Made by a program: the position numbers and the translations under genes. The notes under the pieces were generated by a model that was given only the letters and a program-made list of their open reading frames with translations, was not told the DNA's origin and did not search any database. Below are positions 1 through 8,249 of a stretch of DNA of 64,000 bases, in pieces (position 1 is the stretch's first letter; every line of letters begins with the position of its first letter). The stretch comes from Litoreibacter meonggei (GTDB lineage Bacteria > Pseudomonadota > Alphaproteobacteria > Rhodobacterales > Rhodobacteraceae), in assembly GCF_003663885.1 (NCBI RefSeq), contig NZ_RCCE01000006.1, positions 186,001-250,000 of the forward strand, written 5' to 3'.

Positions 1-123
1 CGCCTGCTCGACAAGCTGTCTCAGGAAAAGATCACCTTGCTCGGCTTCCATCTACCTGACGGAGGCGTCGGGCGGGTCGAGCGCAAAGATAGCGGATATC
101 GTTTCGTATCGGAGAACATGTAA
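1..123 (+). CDS. C-terminal end of an MBL-fold hydrolase (partial)
   Basis: An open frame enters from the left edge and stops at TAA 121-123, giving 40 residues. It includes LLGFHLPDGGVGRVER and ends in YRFVSENM. Ends of the form 'GxHLPxxGxGRVxRxxxGYRFV' are typical of the last strand of metallo-beta-lactamase-fold hydrolases. The stop overlaps the next start by one base (TAATG), so the two genes are probably translated together. The catalytic part lies outside the window, so the substrate cannot be judged. Confidence 0.55.
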   Translation, partial: RLLDKLSQEKITLLGFHLPDGGVGRVERKDSGYRFVSENM

Positions 124-1070
124 TGAAGAAGAGTTTTCTGCTCGCCGCCCTTGCCCTGTCAAGCACCGCACATGCAAGCGAGGAAATCGCGGACAAATAC
201 CCAAACTCGCTTTTGTACGATAAGCCTTTCGAGGTGATCCCCGGCGTGTTCTCCGCCATTGGGGCAACCGCCCCGCCGACTTATGAAAACTCCGGTCACA
301 ACAACAACCTGAGTTTTATCATCACCGGCGACGGCGTTATCGTTGTGAATGGTGGCGCAGCCTATTCATTAGCCAAAGCGCTACATGACGAAATCCGCGC
401 GTTGACGGACCAGCCGGTTAAATTGGTATTCAACGAGAACGGCCAAGGCCACGCAGTATTGGGCAACAACTATTGGACCGAGCAGGGCATCCCCGTGGTC
501 GCCCATCAAGAAGCCGCTGACGAGGTCGAGGAGTATGGCGGTTCCATCCTCGAGGGGATGAAACGGTACAATCGCGACAAAGCCCAAGGCACCAAGATCC
601 AAGGTCCAACTGTCACATTTGAAGATGAGTACATCGTCGATATGGGCGATTTCCATATCGAAGCACGCTATCTTGGCCCCGCCCACAGCCCCGGCGACAT
701 CGTGATCTGGCTGCCTGAACAAAGTCTGGTCATCTCCGGCGATATGGCATTCCATGAACGCATGCTACCCATCTTCGAGCATACTTATACCGCCGACTGG
801 CTGGATACTTGGGACACCGAATTCGAGGCTCTCGGAGCGACCTACGTTATACCGGGCCACGGCCATCCCACCAATATGGATCAGGTGCGCCGATACACGA
901 AAGACTATCTGGTTTACCTTCGGGGCAAAGTCGGAGAGTTGATTGAAGAAGGCGGCGGCCTCGCAGAAGCCTATTATGTGGATCAATCACCCTACAAAAA
1001 ATTGGACACGTTCGAAGAGCTTGCGACAAAAAACGCTGGCCGCGTTTTCGAGCAAATGGAATTCGAATAG
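123..1070 (+). CDS. Exported MBL-fold protein with degenerate metal site (SoxH-like position)
   Basis: This is a 315-residue protein with a clear signal peptide (about residues 1-18, ending AHA/SEE). The metallo-beta-lactamase fold is recognisable: a GDGVIVVNGG strand, the LVFNENGQGH loop, GPAHSPGD (H188), the SGD of residues 206-207 (D207) and PGHGHP (H246). The usual HxHxDH zinc motif reads N106-G-Q108-G-H110-A111, so all four ligands there are replaced while three later ligands remain. In Paracoccus, SoxG and SoxH are periplasmic MBL-fold proteins at the end of the sox cluster, and this gene sits at the matching end. It converges on the sox operon with a 6-base gap. A SoxH assignment is inference from position. 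It may be a binding protein or a one-metal enzyme rather than a normal hydrolase. Confidence 0.7.
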   Translation: MKKSFLLAALALSSTAHASEEIADKYPNSLLYDKPFEVIPGVFSAIGATAPPTYENSGHNNNLSFIITGDGVIVVNGGAAYSLAKALHDEIRALTDQPVKLVFNENGQGHAVLGNNYWTEQGIPVVAHQEAADEVEEYGGSILEGMKRYNRDKAQGTKIQGPTVTFEDEYIVDMGDFHIEARYLGPAHSPGDIVIWLPEQSLVISGDMAFHERMLPIFEHTYTADWLDTWDTEFEALGATYVIPGHGHPTNMDQVRRYTKDYLVYLRGKVGELIEEGGGLAEAYYVDQSPYKKLDTFEELATKNAGRVFEQMEFE

Positions 1071-1076
1071 ATTTTC

Positions 1077-2144
1077 CTAAACTGCGACTGCATCACGGCG
1101 TGAGATGCGACCCATCACAAGGTGGGTCGCCATCGCTCCGACCCACATAAAGAACACCGCAACCCATGCGGTTATTGCAAAAATCGCGCCTCCAGACATG
1201 CCCGCACCAACTGCGCAGCCACCGGCAAGCATGCTACCAAACCCCATCAGAGCCGCCCCTATCAAGTAACGCTCCATTGGAGTGTCTGGCCCGAAGCGTT
1301 CAATATGCGCTTCACGAGTCAGGATGGCCATGGACATCGCGCCAACGAAAACGCCAGGTACCAAACCTACTCCGAAGCCAAGGGGTAACTTCGTGCTGTT
1401 GACCAGTCCCATGAGCGTATCAGTGGACGGCCCTGTGAACGTGACTGATGAAATAGCAATCACTTCGAAGGAGCTTTGGGCGATCGCGTATGTCAACAAC
1501 CAACCTAGTCCCACGGCACCTCCAACAATCGCGGCAGCGACAGCGTGACTTACACGCACTTCAGAGCGGTGGGCTAGCCAGAACCCGGACGCTAGAGCTA
1601 ACGCCGCGCCGGTAGCCGCAACAGGGGATGACATATCAAGCTGGCTTAGCAGGCTTCGTGCTTGACCACCCGGAACAAGCCAAAGCCCAGCCAGCGCCTC
1701 CCGCACGGGGGCCAGCGCCCCCCTTAAGGACGCTTGTGCCACGAGCGTGAGTACAAGCCCGGTGACAATTGCGCGAAGATTTCCCGTCGCAGACAGCACC
1801 AGCAATCTGCTCGCACATCCACGCGCAAGGATCATGCCACACCCAAACATCAAACCGCCGATGATTGCACCAGACATACTGCCCGTCGCTGCAAGTTGCC
1901 GCGACTCGGACACGTCGAGAATGCCTAGAGAAATGCTCACCTGCACAAGCAAAACACCCGCGCTAAAGGCAATGAACCAGATTGAGATACGGGGGCCGAA
2001 GCCACCTTCGGTCAGCTCTACACTCGCCGCCCTAAGGCAAAAACGGGAATGCTGCGCGGACGCCCCGAAGATCACACCGACCAGTGCACCCGCCAGCATC
2101 AACACGCCCTCGTCGCCAAACCGGTCGATCAGAGTCTCAAGCAT
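1077..2144 (-). CDS. YeeE/YedE-family sulfur-compound transporter (SoxT-like)
   Basis: This 355-residue polytopic membrane protein has the YeeE/YedE pattern: repeated hydrophobic helices, a FGCGMILARGC motif near residue 105 and GGCAVGAG near residue 310. Family members (TsuA, SoxT) import thiosulfate or related sulfur compounds, and conserved cysteines line the path. It is the last gene of the minus-strand sox run, 50 bases after hemA. A second family member lies at 14597-15655, beside soxR. Having two SoxT-type genes around one sox cluster is also described in Hyphomicrobium (soxT1A/soxT1B). Which copy does uptake and which might do signalling cannot be told from sequence. Confidence 0.8.
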   Translation of the reverse strand: MLETLIDRFGDEGVLMLAGALVGVIFGASAQHSRFCLRAASVELTEGGFGPRISIWFIAFSAGVLLVQVSISLGILDVSESRQLAATGSMSGAIIGGLMFGCGMILARGCASRLLVLSATGNLRAIVTGLVLTLVAQASLRGALAPVREALAGLWLVPGGQARSLLSQLDMSSPVAATGAALALASGFWLAHRSEVRVSHAVAAAIVGGAVGLGWLLTYAIAQSSFEVIAISSVTFTGPSTDTLMGLVNSTKLPLGFGVGLVPGVFVGAMSMAILTREAHIERFGPDTPMERYLIGAALMGFGSMLAGGCAVGAGMSGGAIFAITAWVAVFFMWVGAMATHLVMGRISRRDAVAV

Positions 2145-2194
2145 TCGTTTACCTTTCCGCTCTCAGGCAAGAAAGACCGAGCGCATGGTAACCG

Positions 2195-3418
2195 CTATTG
2201 TGCGGCCATCGGCATACGCGCCAATTCGCACTGTGACCACAACGCGCCTAAAGCATTGACCAAGCGATCTACGTCGTCTTGGCTGTGGACCGGTGATGGC
2301 GTGATCCGCAGGCGTTCTGTTCCCTTTGGAACCGTTGGGTAGTTGATAGGTTGGATGTAGATACCGTGGTCCTTCAGCAGCAAATCCGAGATGTACTTGC
2401 ACTTAACTGGATCACCGACCATCACCGGAATAATATGGCTTGGGTTCTCGGTATGAGGAATGCCAAGCTCGTCTAGACGTGCGCGCACTTCCGCGACACG
2501 GACTTGATGCGCTTCACGCTCGGCCGAGGAGGTTTTTAGATGCCTAACCGACGCAGCCGCGCCAGCCGCAACAGCAGGAGGAAGTGCTGTTGTGAAGATA
2601 AATCCGCTGGCAAAGCTACGCACAAAATCACACAAATCAACAGACGCCGCGATGTAACCGCCGACAACGCCAAATGCCTTGCCGAGCGTACCTTCAATCA
2701 CGGTAATCCGACCCATAAGGCCTTCGCGTTCTGCAATGCCACCACCACGTGAACCGTAGAGACCTACAGCATGGACTTCATCTAGATAGGTCATGGCATT
2801 GTATTTGTCGGCGAGGTCGCAGATTTCCTTGATCGGCGCGATGTCACCATCCATCGAATAAACGCTCTCGAAGGCAATTAGCTTCGGCTGGTTCAATGGA
2901 AGTGACGCCAGTTTGGCTTCCAGGTCCACAAGGTCATTGTGCTTCCAGATCATCCGATCAGCTTGTGAGTGCCGAATGCCTTCAATCATCGACGCGTGGT
3001 TCAAAGCGTCAGACAGTACAACGCAACCAGGAATTTTGCCCGCCAACGTACCAAGCGCAGCCCAGTTGGAAACGTAGCCGGAGGTGAACAGCAAAGCATC
3101 CTCCTTGCCATGCAGATCAGCTAACTCAGCTTCCAGTTGAACATGGTCGTGGGTCGTGCCGGAGATATTGCGCGTTCCACCAGCGCCAGCGCCGCAGCGG
3201 TCCAGTGCCTCATGCATGGCCTCGAGGACCGATGGATGTTGCCCCATGCCTAGATAGTCATTCGAACACCAGATGGTGACCGGCGCAGTACCGCCACTCT
3301 CATGCGACTTAGCATGGGGGAAGTCGCCGCATTGGCGCTCCAACTCGGCAAAGACGCGATAGTTTCCGTCATCGCGCAACTGATCAAGGCTGGCGGCAAA
3401 AAAATTCTGATAGTTCAT
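2195..3418 (-). CDS. hemA: 5-aminolevulinate synthase
   Basis: This PLP enzyme condenses glycine and succinyl-CoA to 5-aminolevulinate, the first step of haem synthesis by the Shemin route used in alphaproteobacteria. At 407 residues it has normal length. Visible motifs are [13 protein letters not shown] near the N-terminus, GTRNISGT, the cofactor aspartate region YLDEVHAVG, and the PLP lysine in GTLGKAFG. It lies 2 bases after the DUF302-like gene and in line with soxF, so it is probably read from the sox operon. It could supply haem for SoxX, SoxA, SoxD and SoxE. A second hemA elsewhere in the genome is likely but not visible here. Confidence 0.92.
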   Translation of the reverse strand: MNYQNFFAASLDQLRDDGNYRVFAELERQCGDFPHAKSHESGGTAPVTIWCSNDYLGMGQHPSVLEAMHEALDRCGAGAGGTRNISGTTHDHVQLEAELADLHGKEDALLFTSGYVSNWAALGTLAGKIPGCVVLSDALNHASMIEGIRHSQADRMIWKHNDLVDLEAKLASLPLNQPKLIAFESVYSMDGDIAPIKEICDLADKYNAMTYLDEVHAVGLYGSRGGGIAEREGLMGRITVIEGTLGKAFGVVGGYIAASVDLCDFVRSFASGFIFTTALPPAVAAGAAASVRHLKTSSAEREAHQVRVAEVRARLDELGIPHTENPSHIIPVMVGDPVKCKYISDLLLKDHGIYIQPINYPTVPKGTERLRITPSPVHSQDDVDRLVNALGALWSQCELARMPMAAQ

Positions 3419-3420
3419 GG

Positions 3421-3852
3421 TTACTGCAGAGCCTCTTTTACGATGTCGTCCAGCAGCGCTTGCACTTCTTGCATTGGCCCCTCTGGAAAGGTCTTGTAGC
3501 CGATGATGACTTCACCTTGTTGATCTACGACAAAGATTCCGTAAGGACAAAACGCGATGTTCATAGGATCAGCCTCCATGACCTTTCGCGAGAGTTGCGC
3601 AGAGCAGAACTGGAAAATATCCGCTCCGTCAAAGAGCTTCACATCACTGCCAACAGCGTCAGCAGTACGGTTGAGCATGTCACCTGTGTGGCTCACCCAA
3701 TCAACAACCAATCCACGCCCAACAATTGCGCTTTCAACGGCAAAGGTGGCATCCCCGAAGTCACCTTCGAACGGATAGGTTATGGCGTGGTTTTCAGCAA
3801 AAGCTGACGTCGAAAATAGGGTTAAAGCCCCTGCCATCACTAATCTCTTCAT
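3421..3852 (-). CDS. Exported DUF302-like protein
   Basis: This 143-residue protein begins with a signal peptide ([19 protein letters not shown]). The mature part reads like a DUF302 domain: a helix-strand opening ([19 protein letters not shown]), a middle segment with [12 protein letters not shown] and [15 protein letters not shown], and a C-terminal helix. DUF302 proteins are small periplasmic proteins of unproven function and often occur near sulfur oxidation genes. The start follows a strong GGAGGGA ribosome site, visible as tccctcc on the plus strand. It sits between soxF and hemA in the same direction. The two cysteines (in FQFCS and AFCPYG) could bind metal or sulfur. That is inference. 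Confidence 0.6.
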   Translation of the reverse strand: MKRLVMAGALTLFSTSAFAENHAITYPFEGDFGDATFAVESAIVGRGLVVDWVSHTGDMLNRTADAVGSDVKLFDGADIFQFCSAQLSRKVMEADPMNIAFCPYGIFVVDQQGEVIIGYKTFPEGPMQEVQALLDDIVKEALQ

Positions 3853-3896
3853 GAGAGTCCCTCCTGTCGCTTAATTTATCGAACCACAGCCTGGAA

Positions 3897-3927
3897 GCGC
3901 GGGCCTTGATATAGATCATGCCCGCGC
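3897..3927. other. Inverted repeat downstream of the DUF302 gene start
   Basis: A perfect 8-base stem (GCGCGGGC with GCCCGCGC) encloses a 15-base loop between soxF and the DUF302-like gene. No T-run follows on either strand, so it looks more like an RNA-processing or mRNA-stabilising hairpin within the operon than a terminator. This is inference from the stem alone. Confidence 0.45.
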
Positions 3928-3934
3928 AGGTCGC

Positions 3935-5203
3935 TTATCCAAACATATCAGCCGTAATGCCAGCGTACCAACCTTCGGATTCCTCAAAGGTTGCCTTGCG
4001 AGTTGCGCTATCTTCACCAGTAGAAGAGATGAACCCATCAACCTTTGATATCTTCTCGGCGGTTGCCTCGTAAGTTGCGCCGACCTTCACGCCATCATCG
4101 GTGCCAATCAGGGACCAGCATGTGTTCGAGAACTTGGCAGGGAACACTTTGGATCCTGTCAGCGCACCGCGCACGGCGTTGGCACATACTTTCGCCTGCG
4201 AGTTGGCCGAGAAGCCGGATTTCGGCATATCACCCTGCTGGCTTGCATCACCCAAAACGTAGACGTCTGCGTCCGCTTTGGTGCTCATGTCAGCGGCATT
4301 CACAGGTGCCCAGTTGCCTTCAGTCACACCAGCAAGTTCCGCAATGCGACCCGCCTTCATAGCGGGAATCACGTTGCAAACGTCGACTTTGGTCTCTTCT
4401 CCATCAATGGTCACCGTCATTGCGTTCGGGTCCACCGAGACGTTGCCACCGCCAAAATCGGAGCCGATCCAATCGACCATCCCCGCGTAATGGTTCGCCC
4501 AGCCTTCCTGGAACAGGCTCATCTTGGAGAACTTCTCTTTCGGGTCGGCTACGATGATTTTCGCGGTCGGGTTGCTGGACTTTAGTGCGTGAGCAACCAT
4601 CGAAACCCGCTCATACGGCCCTGGAGGGCAGCGGAAAGGATTCGGCGGGGCAACCATGGCGAACGTTCCACCTTCGGGCATCGCCATAACTTGCGCTTTT
4701 AGAAGCTCGGTTTGCGAGCCGCCCTTGTAGGCGTGTGGCATGGCGTTTTGGGAAGAGACACTCCAACCTTCCACAGCGCCGTCAACAAAATCAATGCCGG
4801 GGCTGAGGATCAGTTTGTCATATGGCAGTTTTGAGCCACCAGCGAGCGTAACCATCTTGCTGTCACGATCAACGCCCACGGCCCAGTCATGCACGACATT
4901 GATGCCGTACTTGGCAGCAAGCGTGCCGTAGTTATGACCAAGGTCGTCGATGTCGCGGAAGCCGCCCAAATACAGGTTCGAGAAGAAGCAGGTAAAGTAT
5001 GTGCGCGACGGCTCCACCAGCGTCACATCCAGCTCACCCTTGCTATCTTTTGCGAGGTAGCGCGCAGCGGTTGCACCACCTGCCCCGCCACCGATCAGCA
5101 CCACGCGCGGCCTGCCGTGACCGTCCGCAAGAACCGAAGGCGCACTTAGCGACGCCATTGCGGCAGCACCCGTTCCCATAAAAATTCGTCTGTTCAGTGT
5201 CAT
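3935..5203 (-). CDS. soxF: SoxF, FAD-binding sulfide dehydrogenase subunit (FccB family)
   Basis: This 422-residue flavoprotein resembles the FccB subunit of flavocytochrome c sulfide dehydrogenase. It begins with a twin-arginine signal (NRRIF followed by a hydrophobic stretch and SVLA), as expected for a folded FAD protein sent to the periplasm. The FAD motif is VVLIGGGAGGATAARYL. The redox cysteine pair of the family is visible as C192 in RCPPGPYER and C362 in SNTCWSL. In Paracoccus, SoxF works with the cytochrome SoxE, whose gene lies immediately upstream here, and helps reactivate the SoxYZ carrier. There are 29 bases between soxE and soxF. Confidence 0.92.
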   Translation of the reverse strand: MTLNRRIFMGTGAAAMASLSAPSVLADGHGRPRVVLIGGGAGGATAARYLAKDSKGELDVTLVEPSRTYFTCFFSNLYLGGFRDIDDLGHNYGTLAAKYGINVVHDWAVGVDRDSKMVTLAGGSKLPYDKLILSPGIDFVDGAVEGWSVSSQNAMPHAYKGGSQTELLKAQVMAMPEGGTFAMVAPPNPFRCPPGPYERVSMVAHALKSSNPTAKIIVADPKEKFSKMSLFQEGWANHYAGMVDWIGSDFGGGNVSVDPNAMTVTIDGEETKVDVCNVIPAMKAGRIAELAGVTEGNWAPVNAADMSTKADADVYVLGDASQQGDMPKSGFSANSQAKVCANAVRGALTGSKVFPAKFSNTCWSLIGTDDGVKVGATYEATAEKISKVDGFISSTGEDSATRKATFEESEGWYAGITADMFG

Positions 5204-5232
5204 GTTTCATTCCTCCCAGAAAAATAGCCTCG

Positions 5233-5937
5233 TTATTCGAGGTCCTTAAAATACGCAGCCAAAGCTGCGATCTCGTCATCATTCAAACGCCCCGCCATCA
5301 TCTGCATAACCGGATGCGGCCGGATTTTCCGTTTGTAGGCGTGCATAGCGACCACGAAGTCTTCTTCAGGCCATTGCGTGATTGATGGAATGCCCACGGC
5401 ACTACCGTCAGATTGATGGCAAGTCAGGCATTCGTTCGAAAGATATTCGCCGTATTCTGGATCACCCTTCAAAGCAAGGATCGCTGGATCAAGGTCATGA
5501 TCCGTTGCCGTCGCAGTTGGCTCGGCCTCTGGCAGGTTGGACGGGTTATCCGAAAAGTTCCGCAAATAGGCTAACAGGTTGGCGCGGTCAGTCGCGTCTT
5601 TCATGCCGCGAAAACTCATCCGAGTTTTGGACACCAGCGCACGTGGGTTCTCGATATAGGCGTCGAGTGTCTTGGCGGTCCACGTCAGCCCATCGTTGCC
5701 AGCGCGCTGCATCGACTTTGAGTATCTGAAACCCTCATGCGCAGCGGCGCGGCGCCCGAAGATGCCATTCAAGTGCGGCCCTATACGGTCTTTCGCGCCG
5801 GCCCCGAGTTGGTGGCACCCTTTGCATTGGGAAAACACTTTTTCACCCGCTTCTGCGTCGCCGATTTCATTGGCAAAAGACGTCCCAGCCGCGATGCTCG
5901 CGGCTAGGGTCATTTTTGCAAACAATGCGACGCCCAT
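5233..5937 (-). CDS. soxE: SoxE, dihaem cytochrome c
   Basis: This 234-residue exported cytochrome has two haem c sites: CKGCH (C38-H42) and CLTCH (C170-H174). The first domain is a class I cytochrome c with GPHLNGIFGR and the methionine-ligand region MSFRGM. A linker rich in Pro, Glu and Thr joins the second domain. The N-terminus has a hydrophobic signal. By order (C-D-E-F) and haem number it matches Paracoccus SoxE, the electron acceptor of SoxF. It starts 2 bases after the soxD stop. The first domain closely resembles the C-terminal domain of SoxD, which suggests duplication. Confidence 0.88.
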   Translation of the reverse strand: MGVALFAKMTLAASIAAGTSFANEIGDAEAGEKVFSQCKGCHQLGAGAKDRIGPHLNGIFGRRAAAHEGFRYSKSMQRAGNDGLTWTAKTLDAYIENPRALVSKTRMSFRGMKDATDRANLLAYLRNFSDNPSNLPEAEPTATATDHDLDPAILALKGDPEYGEYLSNECLTCHQSDGSAVGIPSITQWPEEDFVVAMHAYKRKIRPHPVMQMMAGRLNDDEIAALAAYFKDLE

Positions 5938-5939
5938 GC

Positions 5940-6980
5940 TTAGTTACCCAAGCTGGTCAGATAGGCCGTAATCGCCGCAAGGTCCTTTTCTTTCTTCAGA
6001 CCTGCGAAGCTCATTTTTGTGCCCTTCATGAAGGCTTTCGGCTTTCTAAGGAACTCGGCCAAGGTTTCGTCGGTCCAAACCAGACCACCTTCGGCTTTTG
6101 CCTTCAGCGCCTTGGAATACTTAAACCCTTCAACTGCGCCCGCAGCTTGGCCAATAATACCGTTCAACACCGGACCAGTTTTGTTTTTGGCCCCGTCGCC
6201 GACTTGGTGGCAAGCCTTGCATTTTTTGAAAACCTTGGCACCTGCCGCAACTAATTCTGGGTCAAGAGCCACCACTTCTTCGACAGGCGCTTCCTCTACT
6301 TTGGTTTCTTCCACGACAGGCGCGTCTTCGACCATTGCGGGTGCCGGTTCGTCTTTCCCCTCATCAGGGGTTACATCCAGAACCATGGCGCGCATGGTGA
6401 CTTTGACGTCTTCCTTGCAGTTCTCCATGCAAGGCTCGCCAACCCATTTGGAATGCTCTGTCTCAAGGCGGTTATCCAAGATGAACCCATCGTGGTTTGG
6501 CAATTCGACATCAGCAAACGTCTCGTTAGACAGCACGAAATCCTCGTCAACCAAATCGTTGGAATAGAGAATGTAGGCAACGATCGCGTAGACCTCATCT
6601 GCGTCCAAAGTTTGGGCGTTGCCGAATGGCATAGACCGGTTCACGTAGTCCCATGCCGTTGACAAATACGGCCAATAGCTGCCCACAGTTTTCAACGGAT
6701 CTTCATCCGCCAATGTGCCAGCGCCGCCTGCCAGCTTTGGCCAGTTGTCGACGCCTTCCGCAAAGTCACCGTGGCAAACCGCACATTGATCAGCGAACAC
6801 CTCCTCGCCGGTCAGCACGTCGCCGGAGCCGTCGGGCAAGCCGGTGCCATCAGGGCGAACATCTTTGTCCCATGCCGCAATTTCTTCAGGCAAAGCCGTA
6901 CGGCCAAGACCGAATGTGTCGGCGACAGCCGGAGTTGAAATCAGGGCAAGCGCCGTTGCTACCTTAAGAAACTTCGACAT
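5940..6980 (-). CDS. soxD: SoxD, dihaem cytochrome c subunit of sulfane dehydrogenase
   Basis: This 346-residue exported protein has CAVCH (C66-H70) in an N-terminal domain and CKACH (C254-H258) in a C-terminal class I cytochrome domain (MSFAGL carries the likely Met ligand). An acidic, proline- and valine-rich linker of about 40 residues separates them. SoxD pairs with the molybdenum protein SoxC and passes six electrons per SoxY-bound sulfane atom to the respiratory chain. Its presence predicts oxidation of thiosulfate to sulfate without stored sulfur globules. The start has a strong GGGAGG site and overlaps the end of soxC by 17 bases. Confidence 0.93.
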   Translation of the reverse strand: MSKFLKVATALALISTPAVADTFGLGRTALPEEIAAWDKDVRPDGTGLPDGSGDVLTGEEVFADQCAVCHGDFAEGVDNWPKLAGGAGTLADEDPLKTVGSYWPYLSTAWDYVNRSMPFGNAQTLDADEVYAIVAYILYSNDLVDEDFVLSNETFADVELPNHDGFILDNRLETEHSKWVGEPCMENCKEDVKVTMRAMVLDVTPDEGKDEPAPAMVEDAPVVEETKVEEAPVEEVVALDPELVAAGAKVFKKCKACHQVGDGAKNKTGPVLNGIIGQAAGAVEGFKYSKALKAKAEGGLVWTDETLAEFLRKPKAFMKGTKMSFAGLKKEKDLAAITAYLTSLGN

Positions 6981-8226
6981 TTTCCGCCTCCCCGTTCGCG
7001 CGCACCAGCCAGGTCTGGATACAGTTGTTGTGGTAAATTGAATTCAACCCGCGCACCTCGCGCAGCTGCGTTTTCGTAGGCTGCACATAGCCCGTGTCAT
7101 CCATGGCGCGCGACTGGAGCATCATCTCGTCGCCATCCCAATTCGTGTCGAGATAGAAGCGTGTCAGCGCCATTTTCTCACCCGGTTTGGCAAGGCGCGC
7201 GGTTTCCCAAGTCTTGCCACCGTCTTTCGACACATCAACGCGTTTGATCGCGCCACGACCGGACCAGGCCAGACCTGTGATAACCAGCGGGCCTTTGCCG
7301 TGGGTGATCGGCGCTTGCGGACTAGGCGAGGTCACAACGGACTTCGCATCCATTTCCCACGTCCATTTGCGCGCGATGCCATTCTCAAGAACATCAGTAT
7401 ATTTTGACGTCTCTTCGCGGCTCTCAACCGGCGCGTCAGTCACTTCGATGCGGCGGATCCATTTGACCCACATATTGCCTTCCCAACCGGGGACGACCAG
7501 CCGCACGGGGTAGCCATGCTCTTTGCGCAGCGCTTCACCATTGGCTTTAAAGGCAATCAATACATCGTCGAGCGCTTTTTCCATCGGGATCGAGCGGCCA
7601 TTTGACGACGCATCCGCGCCTTCAACATAGACCCACTTGCCTGCGGTGTCGTAGCCGGCTTCTTCCAGCAACGTGCGCAGAGGCACACCAGTGTATTCCA
7701 TGTTGTGGATCATGCCGTGGGTGAACTGTGCGCCGTTTAGTTGCGCGCCTGCCCATTCCATTCCGGTGTTCGCTGCGCATTCGCAGAAGTACACGTGGTT
7801 CTCACGCGGGAACCGCTCCAGATCGGCGTAGGAGAAGACCAAGGGGCGGTCCACCATCCCGTTGATCATCAAGCGGTAGTCGTCTTTCTTCAAGTCAATC
7901 GCGCCAGAGTGGTGACGCTCGAACGCGCATCCTTGCGGCGTGATCGTGCCGTCCAACGCGTGGATCGGCGTGAAGTTGATCGAGCTGATCGTATCAGCGG
8001 TGAGCCATTCCACATTGCGGCGCACGACGTCGCCCTCATACTGAATAGGTAAACCATACGGCGATGCGTCCACTCCGTCACCAAGGCCGGACGCCCATGG
8101 TTGAACTTCGGTGATCAGCGGGTCAGGCGTTGCGGCGCTAGCCTTGCCCGCCGCCAAGCCAACCCCTGTCAGGGCTGCGCCTTTAAGGAAGGCGCGGCGG
8201 GATTTACCGGTCGTCTTGTTCGTCAT
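6964..8226 (-). CDS. soxC: SoxC, molybdenum subunit of sulfane dehydrogenase
   Basis: This 420-residue protein of the sulfite oxidase family has a twin-arginine signal (KSRRAFLKGAALTGVG). The molybdenum cysteine lies in HVYFCECAANTGMEW, and further family marks are GYPVRLVVPGWEGNMWVKW and KRVDVSKDGGKTW. The C-terminal dimerisation domain is complete. SoxCD oxidises the sulfane sulfur on the SoxY cysteine in the periplasm. It lies 23 bases after soxB and overlaps soxD. Confidence 0.94.
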   Translation of the reverse strand: MTNKTTGKSRRAFLKGAALTGVGLAAGKASAATPDPLITEVQPWASGLGDGVDASPYGLPIQYEGDVVRRNVEWLTADTISSINFTPIHALDGTITPQGCAFERHHSGAIDLKKDDYRLMINGMVDRPLVFSYADLERFPRENHVYFCECAANTGMEWAGAQLNGAQFTHGMIHNMEYTGVPLRTLLEEAGYDTAGKWVYVEGADASSNGRSIPMEKALDDVLIAFKANGEALRKEHGYPVRLVVPGWEGNMWVKWIRRIEVTDAPVESREETSKYTDVLENGIARKWTWEMDAKSVVTSPSPQAPITHGKGPLVITGLAWSGRGAIKRVDVSKDGGKTWETARLAKPGEKMALTRFYLDTNWDGDEMMLQSRAMDDTGYVQPTKTQLREVRGLNSIYHNNCIQTWLVRANGEAENVEVS

Positions 8227-8249
8227 CTCTTTGCCTTTCTATTGGGGGC

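Noticed and set aside
1747-2259. 170-codon plus-strand frame inside the YeeE/YedE gene
   Set aside because: It is antisense to a well-supported membrane protein gene, has low-complexity composition and no ribosome site.
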